Assembly (NCBI GenBank): GCA_030686995.1
Contig: CM060680.1
Location: 202,045,322-202,109,321, forward strand
Length of the DNA stretch: 64,000 nt
Reading direction: 5' to 3'
Source: Artemisia argyi
Taxonomy: Eukaryota; Streptophyta; Magnoliopsida; Asterales; Asteraceae
Part shown: piece by piece, positions 11,600 through 21,790 of the stretch
How positions within the stretch are numbered: the first letter of the stretch is position 1
Layout: every line of letters begins with the position of its first letter
The notes under the pieces: model-generated
Databases searched by the model: none
The model's input: only the letters and a program-made list of their open reading frames with translations
What the model was told of the DNA's origin: nothing
Made by a program: the position numbers and the translations under genes

Positions 11600-13190
11600 T
11601 GATGCGTGGGAATTGCACCAGGCTTTACCTCTCGAGGGATCTCGAGAAGCTTACGACCCCCACCAGGCAGTGTACCTGATCGTTGTAGTATAGTATAGTG
11701 ACAAGTACCGGGGGATTGATCGTTCAACTCAGGAATATTGTCGTTAGGATTGAAATTGATCTAACTAGGTCTAAAGGTGAAGGATGATTCTTTTTGTGTT
11801 TTTATATTTTTGTGAAAAGCAGGTAAAAATCTCGGGTATTGGAAGGAGGGGCGGAATTAGTTGCTAATCAACTAACCCAACAGCTACTAATTAAACTAAT
11901 AAATAAGAAAATAAACTAAGGTTCTACAAGATAAGTGAAGCATGTCTACCTATGATATGTTACTCCTTGCTAGCTATCCAATTCTACCTATTGAATTGTC
12001 ACACCTTGTTTTAATTGATGGGTTGTATTCCTTAATACCATTCGTGGGGTGGCGTACTTACTTCCCTAATCCTATAAGCTCCTACTTCACTCCTATGTCG
12101 AGCCGGATAAGAAGCTCCTAACATGGGATCACTAGAATTCGCTCATGCATTAAATACAACCATAAAAACCTAGTACACATTGGTTCATGTTTCTTAAGAC
12201 GTTCAAGCATGTTACCCTATAGAAGTCTGCCAGTTTTCTTAAGCCTAACATCGAATTCATTCAATTAAACAAGAGACAATAGGAAACAAGAATTATAAGC
12301 TAGACCAATTAGATCTATCGAAGTGTCACACCCTAATTGATGAAGATAGACACAAACATCAACAAGGAATCAATAAGATCTAATCAATTATATACAAGTT
12401 TCACACAATCATAAGTAGACACAAGGTGAATTAGCCAAGCATAATTAATAAAGAACAAGCAACAATAATGATAATTGAAGACATGAATTAAGATAGAATC
12501 ATCAAACCATTACAAGATGTTTATGGAGTGATTGAAACCCTCTAAGTTGCTGGAAAAACACCCACCTAAACCCAGGAATCGACCTTAGGGTTTAGGGCTT
12601 ACAAAAAGTGAAGTTATGATGTTATATTTATAGGCTATTTTCTGCCCGACCCGATCTTGACGGAGTCAGCCAAACCATGATGGCTTCAAGAACAATTTTT
12701 CTTCACCAAATTGTAGATCTCTTCGTCCTCTTCGCGTGGGCTTTTGAATCACCTAAATCCGAGTTTGTATGCAAAAGTTATGACCAAAACAATATCAGTT
12801 ACTTTGCGCGCAAGTTTTGACAAGTTAACACGTGACGGCCTACGTGACGCCGTCATGTGTGTTGCTGCTCTGGGCCGTCACCACTTTTACTCTTGACGGC
12901 CTTGCCTTGACGCCGTCACGTTTTCTCTGGGCCGTCACCAAAATTGCTCTTGACACCGTCATAAAATTCTTCTAGACGCCATCAGGTACTGTTCCCAGCA
13001 AGGAAAATTAAGACTTTGCCGTTTTCTTCACTTTTATGCTCCAAAAACGTCCAAAATGCTTCCTTTTCCAGAATTCACTCCCAAAGTACCTAAAATCACA
13101 AAAGGAACAATTTAGGGCAATATTTGATCAAATAAATTCAATTCCGGGCTTAAATGACCCCCTAAAAACGGTTCATTTTTCGCCTCATCA
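11600..13190 (-). mobile_element. Solo LTR of family A in element B gag (1591 bp)
   Basis: Seen: it runs, on the + strand, from TGATGCGTGGGAATT to TTTTTCGCCTCATCA, the inverse of the family A LTR, and ATAAC flanks it (11595-11599 and 13191-13195). No internal sequence is present, so it is the product of recombination between two LTRs. Removing it with one ATAAC copy rejoins the gag codons of B exactly (..SIQSY|PPNLYPP). It carries the family's TGACG motif array near 12830-12990. Confidence 0.9.
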
Positions 13191-13850
13191 ATAACTTTGA
13201 ATCGAAAACTGGGAATACAGGCCAACGGGAGGGAGACTTCCTCCTGTGTTGACCGAACCTGGGTTACCCTCCACCCCAGATGCGTGGGAGGAATGCAATG
13301 GAACTCCTCCTTCGGTCCTCCCCAAATGTGCCGCTAGTAATGGAGGTAGGTTTACCTCCATGTTTTCCCTTTGTTGGCTCCTCACATTAGAGCCTTCGAC
13401 AACAGTTCTTTCTCACCTCGTGGGAGTTCTTTCAGGAACTCCCTCAAAGCCTACATTCCTTCCTCCAACCCTTCTACCCGCAGGAGACCCAATACGCTGG
13501 ATGGGGTGATGAGCCCTAGGGACGGAAGGCCTCGGCTCCATCTCCATCTCCTCATCATACTCATCGCTGGAATATTCTAACTCCCTTCGCATCTCCGTGT
13601 TTCTGACTTGCCTCCTTTGAGCCCTTAGTAAGGACTCTAGCTCTTCGTAATTAGCATCGACAAAGGCGAGGCTAATGATGAGCTCTGGATTAGCTGATGT
13701 GGATGCGTAGTGGTTGGGCGTTATTTCAGGGTGAGATCGTGTGGTAAAGGTGGAGGCCATGATTGGCAGAAGGTTGTTGGTGTCAGTTACGAGTAAAGGG
13801 GTTAAAGACGAGAAACCCGGTGGGGGTCTAACTTCTCTTTCTGGATTCAT
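13191..13850 (-). pseudogene. Element B gag, N-terminal part
   Basis: Seen: ATG at 13850 (MNPEREVRPPPGFSS), an Arg/Glu-rich helix (ELESLLRAQRRQVRNTE) and an acidic run (SSDEYDEEMEMEP), then a TGA at 13413-13415. The same frame resumes with RSQQRENMEVNLPP to QFSIQSY, where the solo LTR interrupts it. The TGA fits a CGA-to-TGA change. The primer site lies about 70 bp upstream, in keeping with this being the first ORF of the element. Confidence 0.75.
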
Positions 13851-13918
13851 GCCGGAATAATAGCGACTGTATTTGACTTGGTTACTCTACTTGGAAATAA
13901 CAGGACTAATTGTAGCGG

Positions 13919-13936
13919 GTCCCACGGATGGCGCCA
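13919..13936 (-). other. Element B primer binding site
   Basis: On the - strand TGGCGCCATCCGTGGGAC starts one base after the LTR end. The identical sequence is found in element C at 20409. The TGG start and position fit a tRNA 3'-end primer. The tRNA species was not assigned. Confidence 0.7.
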
Positions 13937-13937
13937 C

Positions 13938-14339
13938 TGATTGTACAATAATTCGCACTACTAGGCCTTCGATGGTGATCAAAGAAATGAGGGTTGGACC
14001 CTGCGAACCACTACGTTAAGAAATACTAAAACACTACGTTAAGTGATTGCGCAGGGGTTGGACCCTGCGAACCACCTCCGGCGTGTGAATAAGTGATCGG
14101 TATGAGAGTTTAAGTGTAAATGTAGTAAAGTAAGTGAGAGAGATTGCATACCAGATTTGTCATCGTCCAGGACTATTTATAGGTGAAGAAAACGGTCCTG
14201 GAGAGTGGTCACACGTTTGAGAGATATCATGGGGGCGTCCCATGATTTGTGGTAACCGCTAGGGTTTAGTTTTCCACTCCTCCTGGTTTAACGTGGGAGC
14301 TAAAGAGAAAGAGGAGACGTGGGTAAGACTTGGTCTCAC
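13938..14339 (-). repeat. Element B 5' LTR, first part
   Basis: Homologous to 2485-2880. It is broken by A1 at 14340, and the target duplication CTCAC is at 14335-14339. A short direct duplication (GGTTGGACCCTGCG at about 13994 and 14056) is private to this LTR. Confidence 0.85.
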
Positions 14340-14561
14340 TGATGAGGCGAAAAATGAACCACTTTTAGGGGGTCATTTAAGCCCAAAATTGAATTTATAT
14401 GATCAAATATTGCCCTAAATCGTTCCTTTTGTGATTTTAGGTACTTTGGGAGTGAATTCTAGAAAAGGAAGCAATTTGGACGTTTTTGGAGCATAAAAGT
14501 GAAGAAAACGGCAAAGACTTAATTTTCCATGGTGAGAACAGTACCTGACGGCGTCAAGAAG
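14340..14561 (+). repeat. A1 5' LTR remnant
   Basis: It matches 18404-18625 of the same element, then ends within the first TGACGGCGTCA motif region. The TATA box and transcription start expected about 210 bp further on are deleted. Confidence 0.8.
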
Positions 14562-14566
14562 GATTG

Positions 14567-15922
14567 ATGTCCAAGTTTATGGCATCTCAAGAAGCTCACA
14601 TATCTAAGTTTGAAGCCGATTTCAAACAAAAGCAAAGCGGGATGACCACCAAAACTGACACATTGTTGAAAGTCCTCAATGACCGAGAAATGGGAGCACT
14701 CCCAAGCGACACGGTCAAGAACCCGAAACTAAACGTTAATTCCATATCATCAGTTTCGTCACCCACTTCTTGTCCGCAATACTACTCGGTTAAATCCACG
14801 AGCACTTGTTTCAAACAAAACCAAATTCTTCAAAAGGACCAAGCAAATAAAACACCCGACATAAAACCAGTCAAAAGCATAGTTGAAACACCTCCTACGC
14901 AAGACCTTGACGATGAATTCAAGGAGCTTCACCTTGAACACCCCGTCATTGATGTCTTAGCCCGTGCTCCCTACTATAGTGCCCTCCTAGAAAAGTATGA
15001 GAAGTTTAAACTAGGTAAAAATGGGACCGCCTTCGTTCAAAACAAGTTACCTAAAAAGCTTGATGATCCGGGTATATTTGTTTTGCCTTGTAAGATAGGA
15101 AGATCTGAAGCTTTCGACACACTAGCCGATTTAGGGTCAAGCCTTAACTTGATTCCCTTATCCCTTTTCACCACTCTCAAGCTAGGAAAGTTAGAGGAGA
15201 CGGAAGTATTGATTGGTCTAGCGGATGGGAGTATTGCCCACCCAGTTGGAATGATTAAGGATGTAGTTTTTCACGTAGGGAAGTTAATTATTTTAGCGGA
15301 CTTTCACGTCCTAGACATGGTTAGTGACACTACATGCCCATTGTTGGTAGGAAGAGGATTTTTAGCAACCGCTAGCGCCATGATAGATTGTAAGGAGTCT
15401 AAGATAGCGGTAGGTGAGGGCGATACTTGGTCGGTATATGATGTTAAAAAACATAGCTACGATTGTGAGGATGAACCGACACCACATTGGGTAGAGATGA
15501 ATAGGAGACCATCTAGATATGGATCTTGGATAGAAAGGAACTTTATAGGACCTCAACACCCATTCTATCTAAAAAAGGATTTGATCGATAAGACACATTC
15601 GGTGGAACAACTCATAGCTAGAGATGAAGAGCTAGATCCTTTTGAGGACCCCTTAGTCTTTAGGAAGATGATTGAGTTCTTAAGCGTAATGCCTATCAAT
15701 ATAGAGATGAACAAGTGGAAAAAAGAGGGAGATAAGTGTAAATGGAGGTGGGACAAGCCACCTAAGGAAGGTGACGGATCATGGCATATGAAGATGACTT
15801 TGTATGATCCGGATGGAGAGAAGTTTGAAACGTCATACCGTACTAAGAAAACCGATAGGAAGTTAAAACCTAAGTTTGATTCCAAAGATGTCCTCAATGA
15901 GGAACTCACCCGTATCACGTAG
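14567..15922 (+). CDS. A1 gag C-terminus and aspartic protease ORF
   Basis: Seen: 451 codons from ATG at 14567 (SKFMASQEAHISKFEADF), which is internal to gag in other copies (see 47950, - strand), so the native start is lost. A linker of about 120 residues is followed by a retropepsin domain: FDTLADLGSSLNLIPLSLF with the catalytic Asp near residue 188, then LVGRGFLATASAMID. The C-terminal about 170 residues (WVEMNRRPSRYGSWIE, MPINIEMNKWKKEGDKCKW) match nothing I recognise. RT, RNase H and integrase are absent. Role: the protease would mature gag particles. The open frame is intact, but its promoter is deleted. Copies A2-A4 carry different sequence in the corresponding place. Confidence 0.75.
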   Translation: MSKFMASQEAHISKFEADFKQKQSGMTTKTDTLLKVLNDREMGALPSDTVKNPKLNVNSISSVSSPTSCPQYYSVKSTSTCFKQNQILQKDQANKTPDIKPVKSIVETPPTQDLDDEFKELHLEHPVIDVLARAPYYSALLEKYEKFKLGKNGTAFVQNKLPKKLDDPGIFVLPCKIGRSEAFDTLADLGSSLNLIPLSLFTTLKLGKLEETEVLIGLADGSIAHPVGMIKDVVFHVGKLIILADFHVLDMVSDTTCPLLVGRGFLATASAMIDCKESKIAVGEGDTWSVYDVKKHSYDCEDEPTPHWVEMNRRPSRYGSWIERNFIGPQHPFYLKKDLIDKTHSVEQLIARDEELDPFEDPLVFRKMIEFLSVMPINIEMNKWKKEGDKCKWRWDKPPKEGDGSWHMKMTLYDPDGEKFETSYRTKKTDRKLKPKFDSKDVLNEELTRIT

Positions 15923-18403
15923 TAACCCATGACCTTGAGTCTAGCTACAAGACTCGTAAATAAAGAAAAGCGCTTCTTGGGAGGCAACCCATGTTTTGTG
16001 TGATTTTTATTTTGTTTGTTTGTTATTTGCTTCCGTATGCATGCTTTATTTTTATTGTTGGTAGATCATGTTTCAAAACTAAAAAAGTAAAAATACTTTA
16101 CTTTGTTGTTTGGCCTAGTCTTACTTCATCCAAAGTTATTTTTTGCAAAAGATAAGTGTAAGAGGAAACCCCAAATATGTTTTTAAGAAACAAAACCGAT
16201 CATGATTCTCTACAATATAAAATGAACATGTATATTTGTATTTGTTAGAGTCAAATGCTTGTATCGAGTCATAATGATGTTTTGCAGGATTTTCCAGGAA
16301 GTAGGACGAAGTTTTTCCAGAAATTTTCCGGAAACTTAACATAAGAATTTCTGCAGGTCACTTCTGACGGCGTCACGAGTTTACTCTTGACGGGGTCACG
16401 TGTAAAAATCTGGAAATTTTACCAGTTTTGTTTTTCTAACAGAGTCTTAAAGTTTTTGTTGAATTATTAGTTTTATAATCTCCAGGAAATCTGCAAACAT
16501 CATTCCACAAGCATTATATCTTATTTTGTTTTCTAGGTTTTATTAGCATATGTAGATTGCCGCCGATTTTATGCGAGGTTCCCTTGTCTGTTTTTTCAGG
16601 TTTTACAGGTTATGTATGACAAGAAGATGATTTATATTCTAGAAGGGAAGCTTTGATTGTTCATTTTCTTGGAGGAAGATCTAACCTGGCCACCTTATTA
16701 TCCATACCGAGCGAATCAGGGGAGTATTTGATTTCATTTGTTTTACTTATTTCACTTTTACATTCTTTACTTGAACATTGGGGACGTTCATCCTAAGTGT
16801 AAGGGGAGGGTAAAATGATGATACCTTACAAATACACTTTCGTTTGAGTTTGTTTGTTTAATAGTAGATGTGTAATAAAACTATGAGAAATACTTGTTAG
16901 TACAATTTTAGTGCCAAATTCAAAATTTTTTACAACATTTAGGAGTGAAACTTTAGCCATAGCAAGCGTCTCATGGATAGGAGATTGTATGACTAGCACA
17001 TAACCGTACCATTCAGAAAAATTTTCCACCCAAATATGTGAGGTTCGCCTTTAGATTTGATAGGAAAAGCATTTACTATTAGTGCTTATGAGTGTACCGG
17101 TAGCATTTAGATTCTAGAACTTGCGTTAGTGATGCATCCCGAGACCGCTAGTGAGACTACATTCGTGTAGTAGGATTTGCTACATGATAAGAGGCATTAG
17201 GATCACCCTTGTGTTAAACCCGTATCATAATTACTTGACCACTTAAGTCATATTACTTGGCTAGTAAAGTCAATTAATTTTTCCCACACCTTAGCGTTGT
17301 ACTCATTTTTAGTACACGAAACCCCTAGTACACCCCTCCGAGCCTATCTTTTCATTTCTAACTTTAAGCATTTTACTTAAAGGAAGAATTTGTTACACCC
17401 CACTTAAATGTACACCCAAATCGCCTTAGCATTCCGTGTATACACTCATCTTTAGTGCATTATTGTTATTTGTTAAACCCTAAGTTAATTATCTAATTGA
17501 TTACATGGTTGCTAAGTCGAGTCATATCATTGTACATATTGTTTTGGGATGATTGGGACTCATGGGTAAAGTACTTATGTTATGGAGTAATGGGGAAGAA
17601 CATCATATATTACCCCCATATGTACGTTAATCTTAAAAGTACTCCATGTGTTTTGATTATCTTGATTCGAGTCATTAGATTAGTTTATTGTAAAGTATGT
17701 AAAAATTCAAGTGTAAGGGGAATGTTCATCCCCTATGATGTATTATTTTGGATGGTAGGGTAAGAGTGTATGCACACAAAAAAATAAAAAAATAAAAAAT
17801 AAATAAAAAAAATCGAAAAAACAAGAAAAAAAATAGGAAAAAGAGAAAAAACATACAGACTACCATCCCTTTTCATTCTATGTTTATTTTATGTTTTTGT
17901 TATTTTTCATTTATTAGCTTAAGTCGAGTCTAGTCTTGGCTTAGCAACACCATATTGTACATGTAATTGACCAAGATTGTTAACTCGCCACCAGTAAAGA
18001 CTGCCTATATCCAACAAAACCGTGTATTCCATATCCTTACACCTAACGTTACAACCCTTTTAAAAGACCTCTTTGATAGTTTATCCTAGGTGCTTACGCC
18101 ATGTGGTGGAGGTTTGATCCTTTCCCAAGCCTATGGTAATCTATTTTGCTATGACAGGTAGTGAGAGATGTTTTCCATTTCCATATTGTAATTTATACTT
18201 TATTACACCCGAGAGATGTGAGTATCTAAACACTATTTGTAAGGTGTTAGTATATGACCTTCGTGCTTGTCTTTGGTCTTTAGGGGAACGATTATTTGTT
18301 GTAATTACTTTTATATTAGTGTTAAATGACCCCTAACTTGTATTTTGACTAGAATAAAAGCGCATTTGCTTGAGGACAATCAAATCTTAAGTGTAAGGGT
18401 ATA
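15923..18403 (+). other. A1 3' non-coding region (about 2.5 kb) with conserved blocks
   Basis: No gene. It starts with the phrase CGCTTCTTGGGAGGCAACCC (about 15970), which recurs at 40320, 46845, 54815 and, slightly changed, 30900. AAGTGTAAGGGG-like tracts occur at 16154, 16795, 17709 and 18389, the last being the polypurine tract before the 3' LTR. Further TGACG motifs lie at 16366-16405. An A-rich run is at 17780-17850. The same blocks occur in the same order in A2, A3, A4 and partly in E. Confidence 0.75.
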
Positions 18404-19823
18404 TGATGAGGCGAAAAATGAACCACTTTTAGGGGGTCATTTAAGCGCAGAATTGAATTTATATGGTCAAATATTGCCCTAAATCGTTCCTTTTGTGATT
18501 TTAGGTACTTTGGGAGTGAATTCTGGAAAAGGAAGCAATTCGGACGTTTTTGGAGCATAAAAGTGAAGAAAACGGCAAAGACTTAATTTTCCATGCTAAG
18601 AACAGTACCTGACGGCGTCAAGAAGAAAATCATGACGGCGTCAAGAGTAAAATCCGTGATGACCCAGTGAAAACCTGAAGGCGTCACAAGAAGGGCGTCA
18701 AGAGTTAATGTTGTGACGGCCTACAATTGGAATACACATGACGGCGTCAAACCCAGATCTAGGCAGTCCGAGAAACAATTTGGCGACGAGATGACGGCGT
18801 CAGAGATTTGTTCTTGGCGCCGTCACCTCAGAAAAACTATATATACTTTTCTAATTTTCATTCATAAAAGAGGAACTTGTGTGGAGAATACTAGGGCCGA
18901 ACTTTGTAAACCCTAGGTCATATTTTACAGTATTTTCAAGGGTTTTCACCCCTTGAATCCTTTCATGTTCAATTGAGATAAGTCTTCTTTCAATTCAATC
19001 AATATGTCTATGTGTTGTTTGAATATATCTTATGCTTGTCTTGATTTCAACATGCTAGGCCAGATCTATCATGTGTTTGCTTAGATGTAATGAAACCTAG
19101 ATGTTAATTATGTGTTGATTACTTGTTTATAGTTGTATTGGATGAATGATTTCAATGTTAGGCTTAAGAAAATTGGCTGATCTCCATTGTGTAACATGCT
19201 TGAACGTCTTAGGAAACATGAACCGATGTGTACTAGGTTTTATTGGTTGTATTTAATGCATGAGCAAATTCTAATGATCCCATGTTAGGAGCTTCTTAGC
19301 CGGCTCGACATAGGAGTGAAGTAGGCGCTTATAGGATTGGGGAAGTAAGTACGCCACCCCATGAATGGTATTAAGGAATACAATCCTTCATCCACGCAAC
19401 TATAACAAGTAATTAACATGTAAAAGATATCTAGGGAGTAGTGAAATCTAAGTAAACACAATTCTCCCATATATTGCTCACAACTCTAGTATAATTTAGT
19501 TTATTTTCATTTCTAGTATTTTATTTTGATTGCATCTTAGTATTGGGTTAGTTGACTAGCAACTAATTTCGCCCAACTCCTTCAAACCTGAGATTTTTAC
19601 TTGCTTTTATAAAAATATAAAAACACAAAAAGAATCATCCCTAATCTCTAGACCTAGTCTTTAGGTTTTTCTAATCCTAGCGACACTATTCCTAGCTGAA
19701 CGATCAATCCCCCGGTACTTGTCATTATACTATACTACATCGATCAGGTACACTGCCTGGTGGGGGTTGTAAGCTTCTCGAGATCCCTCGAGAGGTAAAG
19801 CCTGGTGCAATCCCTACGCATCA
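18404..19823 (+). repeat. A1 3' LTR (1420 bp)
   Basis: It runs from TGATGAGGCG to ACGCATCA. In order it holds a TGACGGCGTCA array, a TATA box (CTATATATAC, about 18838-18847), a leader, and a 3' part with a CTTCTCGAGATCCCTCGAGAG hairpin-like element near the end. Confidence 0.88.
18604..18830 (+). promoter_or_regulatory. Array of TGACG(G/C)CGTCA motifs upstream of the LTR TATA box
   Basis: About eight full or partial motifs lie in about 230 bp (full copies near 18609, 18634, 18738 and 18791; the rest partial). TGACG is the core bound by plant TGA-class bZIP factors. Here two inverted cores share a one-base spacer. The array is present in every family A LTR in the window. Regulatory use is inferred. 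Confidence 0.5.
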
Positions 19824-19828
19824 CTCAC

Positions 19829-20048
19829 CAATATTTGGACTTGGCATCTTTCCGTCCTTAAAACTTATCAAGAGATACCCCGAAGGGCTTAATCCTTCAA
19901 TTGGCGAATTCCCACTTGGTAACTAGATCATTGATGATTAGTTTTACGCCAAAGAAAGTTTAAGGAGGCTAGCCAGAGCCTTCGATTATGTAGGTTGCGA
20001 TCAGACTCGAAGGGAGATCCTTCGAGCTAATCGGAGGGTACATCATCA
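19829..20048 (-). repeat. Element B 5' LTR, second part
   Basis: It continues the LTR cut at 14339 (CAATATTTGGACTTGGCATC) and ends GTACATCATCA at 20048, next to the CCACA duplication. It is nearly identical to 2874-3093. Confidence 0.88.
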
Positions 20049-20053
20049 CCACA

Positions 20054-20407
20054 AATCATGGGACGCCCCCATGATCTCCTAAAATCATGGGACACCCCCA
20101 TGATCTCCTAAAAACGTGCAAACACTCTCCAAGGCTGTTTCTGAACCTATAAATAGTCTTGGACGAGTCACAAGTCTGGTATGCAATCTTTACTACTCTA
20201 CTTTACTACATTTTCACTAAACTTCTCATACCAAGTACTTATTCACACGCCGGAGGTGGTTCACAGGGCAAACCCCTGCACAATCACTTAACGTAGTGTC
20301 TTCTATTTCTTATTTTCAGGTTATCTTGCACTTGGCATCACCACCATCACCCCTAATTCCGTTAATCACCATTAACGGCCTGGTATGTGCATCTTTTTGT
20401 ACAATCA
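20054..20407 (+). repeat. Element C 5' LTR, second part
   Basis: It resumes C's LTR after B. It contains a TATA-type box (CCTATAAATAG, about 20149), a leader and the LTR end TGTACAATCA. Its end region is homologous to B's LTR end. Confidence 0.8.
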
Positions 20408-20408
20408 G

Positions 20409-20426
20409 TGGCGCCATCCGTGGGAC
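20409..20426 (+). other. Element C primer binding site
   Basis: TGGCGCCATCCGTGGGAC starts one base after the LTR, identical to element B at 13919-13936 on the other strand. Confidence 0.72.
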
Positions 20427-20593
20427 ACGCCACAATAAGTCCTGTTTTACCGAGTCAAATAACCGTTTTCCATAAATAACGGTCGAATTCAACCGCAATT
20501 CCCTACATCCTTGTTACCACATGGAAACACCACTAAAATCTCCATTTTTATATCAGATTACGGCTTGTGTTATGTTTTGAATTGGAGAAGAAA

Positions 20594-21590
20594 GGGCCTC
20601 TGTTTCAGTTCGTTTTATGAAGAAGGCCAAAATTCCTCTGTTTCAGTTCATTTTATGAAGAAGGCCCAAATTCAAGAGCCTTCATATGGGCCTCTATTTC
20701 AGTTCATTTTATAAAGAAGGCCCAAATTCATGAGCCTTCATATGGGCCTCTGTTACAGTTCGTTTTATGAAGAAGGCCCAAATTCAAAAGCCTTCATATG
20801 GGTTGTTTCAGTTCATTTTATGAAGAAGGCCCAAATTCAATAACCTTCATATGGGCCTTCTTCTGGGTTCATTTTACAAAGAAGGTTCAAATTCAATAAC
20901 CTTCGTAGGGGCCTTTCTGGGTTCATTTTACGAAGAAGGTTCAAATTTAATAACCTTCGTAGGGGCCTCCTTCTGGGTTTATTTTATGAAGAAGGTTCAA
21001 ATTTAATAACCTTCATAGGGGCCTCCTTCTGGGTTTATTTTATGAAGAACGCTTAAATTCAATAACCTTCCTAGGGGCCTCCTTCTGGGTTCATTTTATG
21101 GAGAAGGTTCAACTTCAATAACCTTCGTAGGAGCCTCTGCTTGGGTTCATTTTAGGGAGAAGGTTCAAATTTAATAACCTTCGTAGGAGCCTCTGCATTG
21201 GGGTTCGTTTTATGAAGAAGGTTCAAATTCATCAACCTTCATATGGACCTCTATTTGGGTTCATTTTACGAAGAAGGTTCAGCTTCAATAACCTTCGTAA
21301 GAGCCTCTGTTTGGGTTTCTATTATGAAGTAGGAGCCTCTACTTGGGTTCATTTTACGGAGAAGGTTCAAATTCAATAACCTTCGTAGGAGCCTCTGTTT
21401 TGGGGTTCGTTTTATGAAGAAGGTTCAAATTCATTAACCTTTATATGGACCTCTGTTTGGGTTCATTTTACGAAGAAGGTTCAGCTTCAATAACCTTCGT
21501 AGGAGCCTCTGTTTGGGTTTCTATTATGAAGAAGGAGCCTCTGTTTGGGTTCATTTTAAGAGGAAGGGTCGAATTCAACAACCTCTGTGG
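20594..21590 (+). repeat. Minisatellite 1 of element C (about 19 units, 45-65 bp)
   Basis: Units read roughly GGGCCTCTGTTTCAGTTC, ATTTTATGAAGAAGG, then CAAATTCAATAACCTTC. Most units contain an inverted repeat such as GAAGGTT..AACCTTC around a 10-base loop. Early units have GAAGGC..GCCTTC instead, so the stem is kept while the bases change. Four units near 21190-21370 recur as a block at about 21385-21565, a higher-order repeat. It fills the place where gag would be. Confidence 0.85.
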
Positions 21591-21596
21591 CAATCT

Positions 21597-21790
21597 TTGT
21601 GACCTTTATTGTAGCCTCTGTTGCAGCCCTCACAGTAGCCTACAACCTTGGTGGCAACTTTGTAGCAGCCTGCAACCTCTGTGGCAGCTTTTGTAGCAGC
21701 CTGCAACCTCTGTTGCAGCCCTCACAGCAGCCTACAACCTCTATTACAGCCTCCGTTGTAGCCTCTAGCGCAACCTCTGCTCGGGTTTGT
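21597..21790 (+). repeat. Minisatellite 2 of element C
   Basis: Short units of about 18-30 bp built on GCAGCCTGCAACCTCTGT and variants, about eight copies. It directly follows minisatellite 1 and shares its CCTCTGT core. The region from 21790 to 22400 has no recognisable feature. Confidence 0.75.

Larger units (their letters stand above)
14340..19823 (+). mobile_element. Copy A1: non-autonomous Athila-like retrotransposon with internal 5' deletion
   Basis: Seen: it begins TGATGAGGCG and ends ACGCATCA, flanked by CTCAC at 14335-14339 and 19824-19828. The 3' LTR (18404-19823) is whole. The 5' LTR stops after about 222 bp and runs straight into gag codons at about 14562, so the LTR remainder, primer site and gag start are missing. 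One gag-protease ORF and the conserved 3' non-coding region remain. The perfect target duplication means insertion was normal and the deletion came later, or the deleted form was itself copied by template switching. Confidence 0.85.
2485..20048 (-). mobile_element. Element B: Tat-lineage Ty3/gypsy retrotransposon, degenerate, about 10.5 kb without its own insertions
   Basis: Seen: the LTRs are 2485-3093 and 13938-14339 plus 19829-20048, both ending TG..CA. CCACA flanks the element (2480-2484 and 20049-20053), a perfect 5-bp target duplication. Reading on the - strand the order is 5' LTR, primer site, gag, protease, RT, RNase H, second RNase H, integrase, a long spacer holding an opposite-strand gene, polypurine tract, 3' LTR. 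The doubled RNase H and the antisense gene are features of the Tat lineage. Several stops and at least one frameshift make this copy non-functional. It hosts a solo LTR in gag and copy A1 in the 5' LTR. Confidence 0.88.

Noticed and set aside
17497..18336. ORFs of 60-90 codons in the family A 3' region (for example 17497-17763 and 18133-18336, and their likes in A2-A4).
   Set aside because: The frames are not kept open between copies, no domain is recognisable, and the DNA is conserved as non-coding blocks rather than codon by codon.
20594..21590. Regular repeats with short variable parts, looking like a CRISPR array.
   Set aside because: Plant nuclear DNA, the units themselves vary, no unique spacers of constant length, no cas genes. 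It is a minisatellite inside an LTR element.
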